Below, piece by piece: positions 36,113 to 47,299 of a stretch of DNA of 64,000 nucleotides. The notes under the pieces were generated by a model. The model ran no database searches, was not told where the DNA came from, and saw only the letters and a list, made by a program, of their open reading frames with translations. The stretch lies in assembly GCA_038503035.1 (NCBI GenBank), contig JAVSML010024447.1, positions 496,001 through 560,000 on the forward strand. The letters run 5' to 3'. The stretch's first letter is position 1. The number at the start of each line of letters is the position of its first letter. This DNA is from Crocodylus rhombifer. Taxonomy: Eukaryota > Chordata > Crocodylia > Crocodylidae. The translations under genes and the position numbers were made by a program.

Positions 36113-36439
36113 GGCTGCTTGCAGATGTTTAAAAAGAAAGTGAAAAAACCCCTGCAGTTTCCAGGAAGCAGCCGTGCATTAATTCAACCCAGCTCCACAG
36201 CATCTGTATAGTTTGGGTGATTCAGTGGGTTTTTTTGACACTTTTATCTAATTGTTGATTTAATCAGCTATTAGATAAAAACACCAGAAAAGCCTCACTA
36301 AAGTGCCCAATCTATACAGACATCTGGCAAGCTGGGTCTAAGGCACTGCCTCTTCTGGGCATGTGCTGGGTTCAGTGTGGGAGCACACAGTTTAAAGCAA
36401 CTCATTTTTTCAGTTTTTTTCAGACATCTGCAAGCAGCC
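36113..36439. mobile_element. Fold-back MITE with nested inverted repeats
   Basis: The ends are a perfect 16-bp inverted repeat, GGCTGCTTGCAGATGT (36113-36128) and its complement (36424-36439), continuing imperfectly for about 20 more bases. Inside, a second inverted repeat lies at about 36205-36255 and 36262-36325 (CTGTATAG..TTGGG...TTTTATCTAAT). The end motif GGCTGCTTG resembles the ends of the family 3 elements at 28246 and 42661. It has no coding capacity. Confidence 0.82.
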
Positions 36440-38340
36440 AGGGAGTCTGTACAGCACCTAGCACACTGGGGCCCCAATACTTGCTTCTAAGTGCTAATGA
36501 TCTACTGCCAGTAAACATTTTTAAAACAACAATCAAAAGGAATCTTCCTTTTAAATGGAATCATGGGGGAAGGCTTGAACTCTTACCTTTTAGATAGCTG
36601 ACTAATTTATTGGCACACCACTCCCTACCAACACAAACTTTCAGATTGACTACTGACTTATGGCAGGGAACTAATAGAACTGCCTTATTTGGTGGGGTCA
36701 TATTTTCTCTGTTTTGGTGAGATTTTGGTGCTAAATATATGATCGGTAAAGGGTCTGGACACCAGCCCTGATTTCTGCCCAGGCAGAAACTTGCCTGGAA
36801 AGTTGCCTACTCAACTTTTCCCACAGGAGTACTTCCATGGATTACAAGTACATATGTATATTTGTTACATCAGAGTCAATGTTCATAGGCCTTACAAATA
36901 TATCAGCACCTTATTTCCTTGCCTGTTCTGTGACTGACTCTGAGGATGGTAAAAAGTCCATCAAGGGAAACAAATTGAGTACATCATTATAAATAAAATG
37001 TACATTTTGCAAAGCTATCTGGACACTCTACATTCAAATTAGAATGCTAATTTCCAGTTATGTCCTTTAAAAGCTTTTATTCTGTGCTCAGCGTGAACCG
37101 CAAGAAGGCATTTTTCAAAACAATATGGTTGTGATGGCATAAAGGTCCCTGCTAGGAAATAGGATGAGACCCCAAAAAACAAAGGTGAAAGTGAGGCAAG
37201 TCAAGAATTGAACCCAAGCCTCAACTGCAGACAGAGTGAAATGCCTTGTGCCACTGAGAAACATGATCTCTTGCTTTAGGAAAAAAACTAGCATTCAGGC
37301 CATTGATCCACTGTAAATATGACAGTAAAGTAAACTCAGTGAGCCACATTTTATGGTGTAAGGGATCTCCTTTTGTTCATCATTATTGGATCAAATGCTG
37401 AGTAAGAGCTAAGTAAGGACATCAGAACCTAGCCTACTGCTGTTGTGGATGTGGTGCTGTACATGAGAAGGTCCTTGCCAATGATAAAACAGGCTGCATG
37501 TTCTCGCTAGGCACAAGTTGGTACAGCTCAGAGCCACCCAGGACAGAAACAATAAAATGGGTTTGTTTTCAGATGCTTTTCTACACCTCACCCTCCATCT
37601 TATATTTTTCTAGATCCTTCTGGCTTGTGTGCATGGTGGGGGAGGTTAACCCCATTCAACGTACCAGGCTTTTAACATCAAGATTTATCAATTGTTTATA
37701 ACTTTTTAATTCCAGCTCCCACCCACTCCACACCCACCAAAGCACACATTCCTTATGAAGAACTGTACCCACGCTGAAGGCCAAGTTTTGACCACAGCCA
37801 TTTTTGCTGTTGTCTGTTCCAAAGAAGTAGAGGCAAAAAAAAATAATATGGAAGAAATGTTTAATTTTTTACTTTCTCTAACAATTTAAATACAGTAAAA
37901 AGGGGTCTGCTCAACCTCTCTAAAGGAGTTCACCTTTGGCACCAGCCCCAAATAAAAAATTTAGAAAATACTCAGAGCAAGTTTGCTTCTTATTAATCTT
38001 CTCACTTCTCTCTCTTTCCCTCACTGCAAGCCAGTTCAAAATGGGGAGAAATGTGCACACAGCCACAAATAAACAGTTTTGCAAGAATCTTTTTCCTCAT
38101 GTGACTGTCCATTGGGAATCCTGGTTTTCCCTGATAAAAAAAAATCGCAAATTCCCTGATAAAAAATCACAAAATCTGTGATTAAAATGAAAGGCCACTA
38201 TATATAGGTATCAGCTGCACACAATGTTTCATTGATATACTTACAGTTTTAAAGCAATTTGGAAGCCTACCAGTGCTCCAATCACTATAATAAAATAAAT
38301 TCTAAATACCTATATATTTTAGCATTAGATTTTGGCATTT
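36440..38340. other. Intergenic stretch, no gene seen
   Basis: AT-rich unique-looking DNA with no recognised exon. Near 38128-38180 there is a short imperfect duplication of a TTCCCTGATAAAAAA segment. Confidence 0.5.
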
Positions 38341-38349
38341 TCATCGTGG

Positions 38350-38830
38350 AAAATCAGAGTTCCTGCTGCTCCCCTCACTCACCAGGATGTGGGTCTAGCT
38401 GTGGTTGCCCCCCCCCATATTGCAATGAGGTGCTGAGCAGCCCTGATATGCTGTTGCCCCTCACTCCTAAGCCACAGCACCCCCCCAACCCCTGCTGGTG
38501 CCCCTCACTCCCTGCCTACCACCCCCACTCACTCCCTCCTGACAGCAGCTCCCCTCCCCACCACACCCTGCTACTTTGTGGTGCTGTGCAGCCCTGACAT
38601 GCCAGTGCCCTGCCCATGACATTGCCTCTCACTCCCAAGCCACAGGCCCCCCAGCCCTGCCAGCCCTCACTCCAGACCTGCAGCCCCTGCCTACCCCCCA
38701 CTTGCTCCGTTCCAGGAGCAGCTTCCCCCTGCACCAGGACACGGGTCCAGCTGCAGTTGTCCCCCGTGCTGCTTTGTGGCTCTGAGCAGTGCTGGCCCTA
38801 GCTGTTTCTGCTCCCTGAACCTGTTGGCAG
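38350..38830. repeat. C-rich block of degenerate tandem units
   Basis: CACCAGGA followed by a GGGTC.AGCTG stretch occurs at about 38380 and 38734. GCAGCCCTGA.ATGC occurs at about 38437 and 38588, with CTCACTCC.AAGCCACAG following each. This suggests degenerate units of about 150-175 bp. Strong C over G bias on the plus strand. The open frames are low-complexity. Confidence 0.6.
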
Positions 38831-39199
38831 CAATAAGGGCTGGGTTCAAGTCTTGGGCGGTCTCAGATAAGTTTAGCTTTGGCTCCAGCCTCCACCTAGA
38901 AACCTGGGACAACTAGATTTAAACTGGGGTGTCCTGAATGAACATACTTCTCCCTTGCAACGTACCAACAAAATCCACGTTTATTATAGGACAAAAGGGA
39001 AAGAAAAACAAAGTACAGCTTAAAGCACTTTTAAACACTAAGGCTTCAGTTCTGTAGTCCAGAACAGGTAGGAAGGTAAACAACTGTAAATAAATACTAC
39101 CGCTTTCTTAGCAGACTCTTATTCTTACAACCACTTAAGGTCAGCTAGTTCCAAATGCCCATTTCCAAAGCTTGCCTAACATTGTGCAGTTGTAGCATG

Positions 39200-39660
39200 T
39201 AGGAGGTGGAGAGGGTGCCATGGCCACTGCCCCCTCCCTGTGGGAGCAAGGAGGCAAGGCAGATGCCCTGGCTCCCCAGCACTGCTAGGCAGGCAGGCAA
39301 AAGACCCTGCCTGCCCACCCACCCCACTGACTCCTTCTGCAGCCCCCACCCCCACCCCCAGTCCTGGCAGTCACCTGCACCCACACCTAGTCCACAGCCC
39401 CCGCCCCCCCCCCAGCACCCCTCATTCCTGACTCACAGTCCCCTGCTGGAGGGGGCCCCCAGCTGGCCTCCAGCCCCTTGGAAGCCCCACTTACCCCAAA
39501 GGCTCCAAGAGGGAAAGTGAGCCTGAACCAAGCCCTGGCTGAGTCAAAAGTATCCAGCCCCACCCCTTCCCTTCCCCCCCTCCCCCCCACACAGGGCTTT
39601 GGCTTTGCCACCCTTTCTGCAAAAAGCTCTTGCAGGCTGGGTGGGGCTCTGCCAGGCTGC
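39200..39660. repeat. C-rich low-complexity block
   Basis: Strings of CCCCACCC and CCCCCC with Pro-rich translations (104 codons plus, 126 codons minus), no domain. Texture is similar to the block at 38350 but no clear unit alignment could be made by eye. Confidence 0.5.
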
Positions 39661-42660
39661 AGAGTTCTTTGCACAAATGGACTATCCACAGGTATCTCCA
39701 TTAAAATGAAAAATCCACATTTCTCTCCATGAAAAGGGAAATCTATGGGGTTTTCCATTTTTTCCATGGGAAACAGAAAACTTGGATACCTGATGACTCC
39801 TAAGTGCTATGGGCAGTCTGAGGCTCAGGCCCTGAACTGAATCTAGCTTGCTTGTCTTTGCTGTCTACCAACGAGATATGATGCACCAAAAGACCAATCC
39901 AACTTGGAGCAGAAGCAGGCTTCCAGCAGCAGCTGCCCTGATCAGGGACAAAAAGATGTCTTCTGAAGGCAATGGTGGAAGGAGCTCCATGGGAGTAGGA
40001 GCTGTGCAGCCGCCTAAAAGCCAATCACAGATCAGAGAGTTCTTGTGAAATGTGCAGGAACTTCAGCCACGGCGGTCACCCTGCAGCTGTGGTTGTGACT
40101 CTGGCTTGCTTCCTATCACTTTTCCTCCAAGGCTGCCAAGAGCTTGCCAGTATAGTGCCCAGGTACCAGGACTGTGCCCAGGGCCATAGTTAGCCCCCAA
40201 CATTGATTTACTTATAAACTAAACTTGAAGCCATTTCAACAAAAATGAACAAAAACACGAGCTAACCCAAACATCCACACTTGCTGAAACACCTTCTTGG
40301 CACTGTATATTATTACAAGTGTGTTAATGTATGCCTGAGAGAAATTCCTTGCATGTATATTTGCACAAGTAAATGTGTGTATGTTCAGAGAGTGATTTTT
40401 CAACACTGCATTCAAAAGCAGATCCGGTTTCTTTTATTTGTTCTAGATGGCAACCATTTTTCTTCGCCAGCTCCTCTACTGCTCAATGAGATGTGTACGT
40501 AGAGGGAAGAACATTGTCAGTATTAATTTCACCTTTAGCAACTAAAAGGATGATGTATTCCCACCATTCTGAAAATGCTGTTACTCACTGTTTTTTCCTA
40601 CCAGGTCAATGGAAAACTGAACCTGAAAAATCCTCCTCTGCTAAAAAAAAAGAAACCTATGAAAATATCGCTATGGAAGAATAGGTACACAGTAGTACAC
40701 TGAATTACAATGCAACTGAGAATAAAAAAAAGAGACAAAGATAGGTTAAAAGTGCCAGCCTTGACAGGGGGTCCCACTAAAGTCAGTAGGATTCTTGCTT
40801 GAAGTCCTTTTGATGGGAAAAAACTTCATCATTATACATACAGCATAGTGCTAAGACCATGTGACAAGAATGACATGTCCTTCCATGTCCAGACTGCACT
40901 TCACCAGGTAATACTTATGCCACTGACATTTCGTTGAAATCAAAAGTACTGAAATGGGTGTCACAAGCCCTGTATTACTAATATTTGAAGGAAATTATCT
41001 TTTTGCTTCAGGGGAAGGGGAGGGCTCTTGTAACTAAAGGAACTGAGTACTGTCTGTAATGCTCCCTTGTGGTTTGGGTGTGTCTGGCATACAGGAAAGT
41101 GACAACTGTGAAAATCACTCTCCTAAATCAGTTGGGCTGAAAATACCATAATGCATACACCCAGAATGAGTGGAGCATATTTGGTTCTGCAACCCAGTTT
41201 GTCTCTAATGACAAAAGCATCTAGATACCAATATGAAATGCCTCTGAAGAGTTCTGACTGTAAAAGTTCATCTTGGACATATCTGTTATGCACAGCCGGA
41301 GTCAAATGAAAGATCTAGGGGATCAAGTGAAGTCTGTTATTTGTAGTCCTTCTTAGCCCTCCAAGCCCCTCTCATCTTACCCCCTAATTAAAAGCTGTAT
41401 GTTCTCAAGAAATGATTTTCCAGGCAAACCTCTGCAAAAGGAGTGTACAGTTTTTCTGAAGACTAGTGATAGCAGTAGGGAATAGCAGCTCTGAATTCCT
41501 GCTATTTCAGGAAAGGGTGGTCTTTTAACACTTTACTTACAACAGGAGGGTGTGGGGGAGATGCCATTACTGGAATTCACTAAATTAGTAAGCTGACAGC
41601 ACATGATAGTAGCTGACTCATGAAGCCTGAGGTTTGCTTCATAATAACCAACTTTATCACAGTCTCATGTGATGATGTGCTCTTGGATCATTCAAGATCA
41701 GCTACTGCTTATGAAAGAGATCCCAGACATCTAGGATACCAGGCATATCAGAATCAAAAAGCTTTTGTATTCTTTAGCGACAACTTCCCTTGTTCTTTAG
41801 AGAAAAAAGAACCAGAAGTAATATCAAATGCTAATCTAACTTCTGCAACATTTGGAGAGAGAGAAATTCCCGGTAAATAAAGATTTTCGACTTAGATTTT
41901 GGAGGTAGGAAAACTTGCTCTGTTTCTGGCACTGTTTTTCCCTCTATTTTTGCAATACCCTCATCTACTGTTCTTTGCTTTTCCACTTGGGAACAGTAAC
42001 TTAAAATATATCTATAGCCCTAATACATGAGCAAATAACTGATCTCAACAAAAGTACCCACAGAATAGCTGAAAGACACACACCGCTTTACAGCTACATC
42101 CCATCTCAGCAGCGATACCTTTTGAAAAAACAGTAATATGCCCATATCCTTTCTAAAGCTCTTTGTCAAACCCACACATAAGGGTTCCTTAGACTTGGGA
42201 GTTGTCAGGGCAATGGATGCTAGGACAAGGATTGCAGCACCCAGACATTTTTGGAAAGTTAGCAGGCAATTTAAAACATTCATAGGTCTTCAGCATGTAA
42301 CAGTCTTAAGCAAACACAGTGTGGCATTGTCTGTTTCAACAAAAGCACATGTACAAAAAGTGCTACAAAGTAAAACCTAGAACTTAGCACATTCTAGGAC
42401 TAAATGCTAACTAATCCTCCCAATACCCATGCAAGAGAAGTATTATTCCAGTCATGTTAAATGTGGGGAAACTAAGGCACATTGAGACATTAAGAGGCTG
42501 TTTTTGGAGGTGTCAAACAATTGATTTCAGCAGGGGCTCCTGATGGTTTGTACCTCTGAAAAAAAGCCACTCCCTAAATGACTTGCGTATAGTCACATGA
42601 TTAGTAGGAGTTCCTGTGTCACCATTTTGTGCTCAACAGCACTGTCTCTCAAGTGTCAAA
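39661..42660. other. Intergenic stretch, no gene seen
   Basis: Average to AT-rich DNA. Short open frames (for example 41620-41880) have no recognised domain. Confidence 0.5.
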
Positions 42661-43387
42661 GGGCCTTTGTACACACACGCAACAAAATTGGTCTTTAAAG
42701 CAGCTTAAATGCCCTTTTGCACCACTTTAATAGTGTTGCTGTTTGCACTCTCCACAGCGTATTCCACTTTAAATGACTTTGGTATGTAGCAAGATAAAAC
42801 ACCTCTGAGGTGTTTTAGTTTGCTACCTAACAAAGTGTAATAGTGCATGGGGCACTGGAAGGTGACATGCTCAGGGCTTGACAGGCCCTGGGCAGCTCAG
42901 GGGCTGTGAGACCCGGTGGCAGCCCATGCAGGCAGGATCCACTGAAGGGGGAAAAAAAAAAAGCAGCCAGCCTGATCTTTCCCCCCCCCACCCCGAGCCT
43001 GCCTGAGCTGTGTGGGGGCCTGGTGCTTCCCTCTGTGGCTGCAGGGGTGGGGAAGGGCGGTTCTTCCCTCTGTGGGGGTGGGGGTGGCAATGCTTCCTTC
43101 TGTGGCTGCAGTGCCCCTCAGGACTGCCCAGGCCAGGTGCCAGTGGGCAGGTGCCACCTGGGGGGCCCCCTGTGTAAGTCAGGGACCACTTGGCCTGCTG
43201 GCCATTCACACCCCCACCCCACCACCAAAGATGCAGTTAATGATCAGGCCCCCATCCTTGTGTACATACTGAGGGGGTTTAGTTCAGTTTACTTCTCCCT
43301 AAATTGAAGCAGTGTTTTAAAAAACCCATTGTTTCAATGTAGGGAAAACTAAACAGAACTAAACCCCTGTGGTGCATACAAGCAGCC
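42661..43387. mobile_element. MITE with GC-rich cargo, family 3 copy B
   Basis: The left end GGGCCTTTGTACACACACGC and reverse-complemented right end GGCTGCTTGTATGCACCAC form an imperfect terminal inverted repeat. Shared with 28246-28906 are TTAAATGCCCTTTTGCAC, GTGTTGCTGTTTGCAC, AAACACCTC.GAGG.GTTTTAG, the central A-run/GCAG/CCTGAT/C-run block and a right-hand AAGCAGTGTTTTAAAAAAC. The GC-rich interior (about 42890-43215) yields open frames up to 133 codons without any domain. Confidence 0.78.
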
Positions 43388-44480
43388 AAGTTTCCCCAGT
43401 ACAGAGCAGAAATATTCTTCTTGCCATTCTGCTGACAGCTTTAAAAGGGAGCCTAACACTTTTCTCCTTTTATCAATGAAATAGCCCTTCAGCGTCCTTT
43501 TCCACAGCTCTGACCTCACAGGCCACCTTGGTTCAAGGTGACCTATGCCAGCAGAAGGAAAAGGGAAGACAATTCATTAAGGCTTAGCACTGATTTCATG
43601 GGTTGCGTCCTGAAGATATTTTTGGAAGCCTTATGCAGTGGCTGCCTGGGAAGGGGAAAAATTCTTAGCCTCTACAGTAGCATCTGTAAAAATTTGATCA
43701 GTTTGTTTTGAGCTGTGGGCACTCTGGCTATTCTAACTCTCCTTGCCTTCCATATTCTTACCCTGGATCCAAACAGGAACATTGGTGAGAACAAGCTGGT
43801 TGAAGTGCAGTCTAGTGGAGATGTCTACAGTGGAGATGATAGTGACCATTTGTTCTTAAGCCTGTAACTTGGGAATCTATTTATGGCAGCAATTGCTTAT
43901 AGAGAATCAAGCAGCAGCTACAGCTAGGGTGGTATTGTCTTCTATTCTTGGCCAGAAGTGTTACCACCTTCTCTTTTGTATGGACAGATCTTACACTTCC
44001 CATGTATGCTTTTACCATTTCAAGTTTATACTCCTGCAATGAGTGCTACTGTATTTTATGTATATCTAGGAGCTGAAACCAGTAAAGAATAAAGCTGCCT
44101 ATTTAGTGAGCAGTTTCATGCTGGGAGTATGTCACACTACCATTGCTTTGGGATATGTGCTGTCTGCAGATTGTCCTTCAGTTCAGATTTAAAGTGTTGA
44201 TTTTGACCTTCAAAGCTGTAAATGACCTAAGACATGCCTACTCCCTCTGCCATTCTACCTTACCACCTTAACAGGCATGGGAGGAGCTGATGGCAGGGAT
44301 TTCCCTAGGACAGCCTCTGGATTTTGGGATGCCCTCTACTTCTTGGTCCAAAATAGCCTGACTTGTTCCTCTTCAGGACCTTCTGTAAGGATCAGCTATT
44401 TTCCTGGGTCTTTGGGAAGGATAGGAGGAAATATAGACAAAATTCAGTAGAGTCTCAGGAGAAATAGGGTTAACATAATT
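43388..44480. other. Intergenic stretch, no gene seen
   Basis: Average-composition DNA with no recognised exon or repeat. Confidence 0.5.
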
Positions 44481-44485
44481 GTGCA

Positions 44486-44521
44486 ATGTAGCTTCCTATG
44501 TAGCTTCCTATGTAGCTTCCT
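44486..44521. repeat. 12-bp tandem repeat, three copies
   Basis: ATGTAGCTTCCT repeated three times without mismatch, followed by a small hairpin (GCATCAC-CTGT-GTGATGC). Confidence 0.95.
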
Positions 44522-44639
44522 ATGTGATGCATCACCTGTGTGATGCAGGTGACAGGAGATAGCTCACAACATTAGACAGGCACCTTTTGGGCTGAGATAT
44601 AGAAATAAATAAATGCCCGGTCATTTCCACATACTAAAA

Positions 44640-44855
44640 CAGTGGTTTTCAACCTGTGGTCCAGGGACCCCTGGGGATCCTCAGACTATGTCTAAGGTGT
44701 CCGTGAAAGATCACTGCAATCAATCAAAAGTGTATGAATACCCACACTTACAATTCAAAGGAGTCTACACCTCCATTCAAAAATTTTAAAGGGGTTCGCA
44801 CCTCCATTTGAAATTGTTTAGGGGTCCACAAATGAAAAAAGGTTGAAAATCACTG
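44640..44855. mobile_element. hAT-like MITE with 8-bp target duplication
   Basis: The ends CAGTGGTTTTCAACC (44640-44654) and GGTTGAAAATCACTG (44841-44855) are inverted repeats with one mismatch in 15. The flanks TACTAAAA (44632-44639) and TACTAGAA (44856-44863) match at 7 of 8, the target-site length of hAT transposons. The element is 216 bp and encodes nothing. Confidence 0.9.
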
Positions 44856-44863
44856 TACTAGAA

Positions 44864-46535
44864 GATATTTAGATTGGTCCCATCATCTGTTCCCATCCAA
44901 ACTCCCACCTAGAACTCTGATTACAAAAATGCCTGCTCCAGAACTACGGCAATGAGTAGTTAAATGACATTTAATGTCAATAATTACATTTTAAATTAAG
45001 TGAAAAATCAGGGTTTCACTTCAAAGATTGAGGGTCAAGCCAGAGCTCATGCAGTATCTCCAAAAATATGTACAATACACCGAGTTCATTAGACAGTTTG
45101 AGGGGCCACTTGTACATGACCTCCAAGTCATAAATGACCACTAATCCATTAAGAATACAGCTGGGCACACATTGTTGCCCATGTCCTTGGGCTCCTCTAG
45201 GTAGCAAAATTCAGAAGCATCTGTCTGGGTTTAAATGTCTCCAAAACAAAATGGATTGCTTCTTTCAAGCTGTGCAGATCTCAAGAAATCCAGCTGAAAG
45301 CTCTTCCCTGTTTACTGCTGTTGTTGGGTTTTTCAGTTTTTACTCCAGGACAAAACTGATATGTTTGAGTGCAGACGACTGGCCAAGCTCCTCGTCTGGA
45401 CAGCTGGATGAACCATACAAAGGAATGTCTTCCACAGGAACAGTTTATATATTTTAAACAAGCCAGAAGACTGCTTTTATGTGAAATAAACAACACTGCT
45501 GACCTATCTGTAACCAAAGGGAAAGGTTACTAGCTTATTAGGTTATCTTGGCAGTTCATGCTTTAGGAGGCAGGGTCAGTTATGATGAGAATGCAGATGA
45601 AGGGAATGGCTGAATGCATGAGTATTCATGGTATTTAGTAAGAATGGCAGAACACAGCTGACTATTCATAATTATCACTTCCATTCTGTTCTTCTCACGA
45701 TGAATAAAAAAAATTATGAAACAAAAACAACCACTCAAAATGCTTTTGCCCTTTGTAACTCTAAAATGCCCAGCTCTCCCTTTCATTTTTTTAAGTTCTC
45801 ACAAAATGTATTACTACCAGACTGAAAATGTGCATGAGAATTGTAAGTCCAATAGCTGATTTTTAAAGCTCTTTTCTGGCCCTCTGGAATGGCTAAGAAG
45901 CCTTCGCTGTACCATCAAAACAGTTCTCAGATACTGTCCCAGTGCTCTCTCCTGAAAGGTGCTGGGCACTCTTGCCTTGCTCCAGCTGAGCAATTAAGTG
46001 TACACAACTGAGCATCTGAGGAGGGGGCCGAGTTAAATTGCATGTCGGGCTTGTATTCAATGGGATGTCTTTTCTCTGCTTGCATGTAACACTATAAACT
46101 TTATAATGCCACACCTAATCAGTCCCAGACATTTTGGAGAACATGTTAGGCATCAGTGGGCAGCCCCCTGCTGATTTTCAGTGAAAATCTGACCAACACC
46201 AGGAGGATGCCATGGAGGTATCAGTGCCTCTTGGACCTACTTAGCTGAGCCATCTGCATCTTTGTAACTGCTGAGACATTGATGCATGCCAGCATAACAG
46301 TGCACCTCGGCTTAGCCCTGCCCATCCTCCCAATACAATTTAAAAGTGTTAACTGAAAAAGAAAGAAAAGAGAATAGGACTGGGTCAGAGGGAGGGAAGG
46401 GGAAGCATAAGGGAACAGGGTTGCACATAGAGGTCCTGGCCAAAGGAAGCAGGTGAGGATGGTTCTGGAAAGTCCTTGAAGCAAAAGAGGATGCGAGAAG
46501 GCACACAGGGAGCTGATGGGGTGAGACAGGGATAT
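44864..46535. other. Intergenic stretch, no gene seen
   Basis: AT-rich DNA with no recognised exon. A 133-codon minus-strand open frame (46221-46622) carries no domain and runs into the GC-rich block. Confidence 0.45.
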
Positions 46536-46539
46536 ATTG

Positions 46540-47290
46540 AGATGAGCGAATGTCAACTCGGAGCTCCGCTGGGGGCCTGATCCCGGGCCCAGGCCGGGCA
46601 AGCATTCCAGGAGCTCGGGCACAATTCCAGCTTCCCCCCGGCAACATGTGCGGAGGTCGGGTGGGCTGCGCTGCTGGCTCAGGGGCCGCAGGGTTAGAAC
46701 CGGGTTGACCTTGTGCCCGACGCGGGACTTAGAAAAATTTCTCCCGGTGTGTGGCGAACAGTTGACATGGGCCTCCTGGCCCAGCCCGGAAGTCTATATG
46801 AAGTCGTTTTTGACCGTGCCATCTGACCTGTCAATCCAGGAGGGCAGATGCTTTTGGTGGTTTGCCCCGGTGGCGGGGCCGGGTGCCACATCCACAAAAC
46901 TTCCAGGAATAGTTTGCGGAGATTTTCGGGGTCACACTTTTCAGGACCCCAGATGCCCATCTTTGGTTCCAGGAGGGCGGCGAGCGTAAGCTCCGGGGCA
47001 CAACCATGCTGCTCCAAGCAGTGGTGTCCAAGTTTTGTGCCCCACTGCCTTGTCCACCGAGGGCCTGATCCTGGCAGGGCCAGGCTGGGCCAGAGTTCCA
47101 GGAGCCTGGCCACGATTCCGGCTTCACCCTGGTGACCTGCTTGGAGGGCTGCCCGGGCCAGCCGCCCCTGGCCGGGGTCGCTGGGCTCTGACCCCGGGAC
47201 CCCGCACGTCTGCTGGGACCCTCCGAGCCGCCTCCGGCCCACCCGACCCGAGGCAAAGAAACCTCTAGTCTCCCTGCAAGTCAATGGGAC
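46540..47290. repeat. CpG-rich block with 488-bp direct repeat
   Basis: G+C and CG density rise sharply here. GGGCCTGATCC followed by a TTCCAGGAGC and a GATTCC/AATTCC.GCTTC segment occurs at 46573 and again at 47061, an offset of 488. The minus strand is open for 199 codons (46694-47293), starting MVPLTCRETRGFF, with no recognised domain. It could be a GC-rich repeat unit pair, a CpG island of an unrecognised transcript, or both. Confidence 0.5.
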
Positions 47291-47299
47291 CATTTACAT

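Noticed and set aside
46694..47293. 199-codon frame annotated as a novel gene
   Set aside because: No domain, overlaps a direct repeat and GC-rich composition; kept as a finding, not a CDS.
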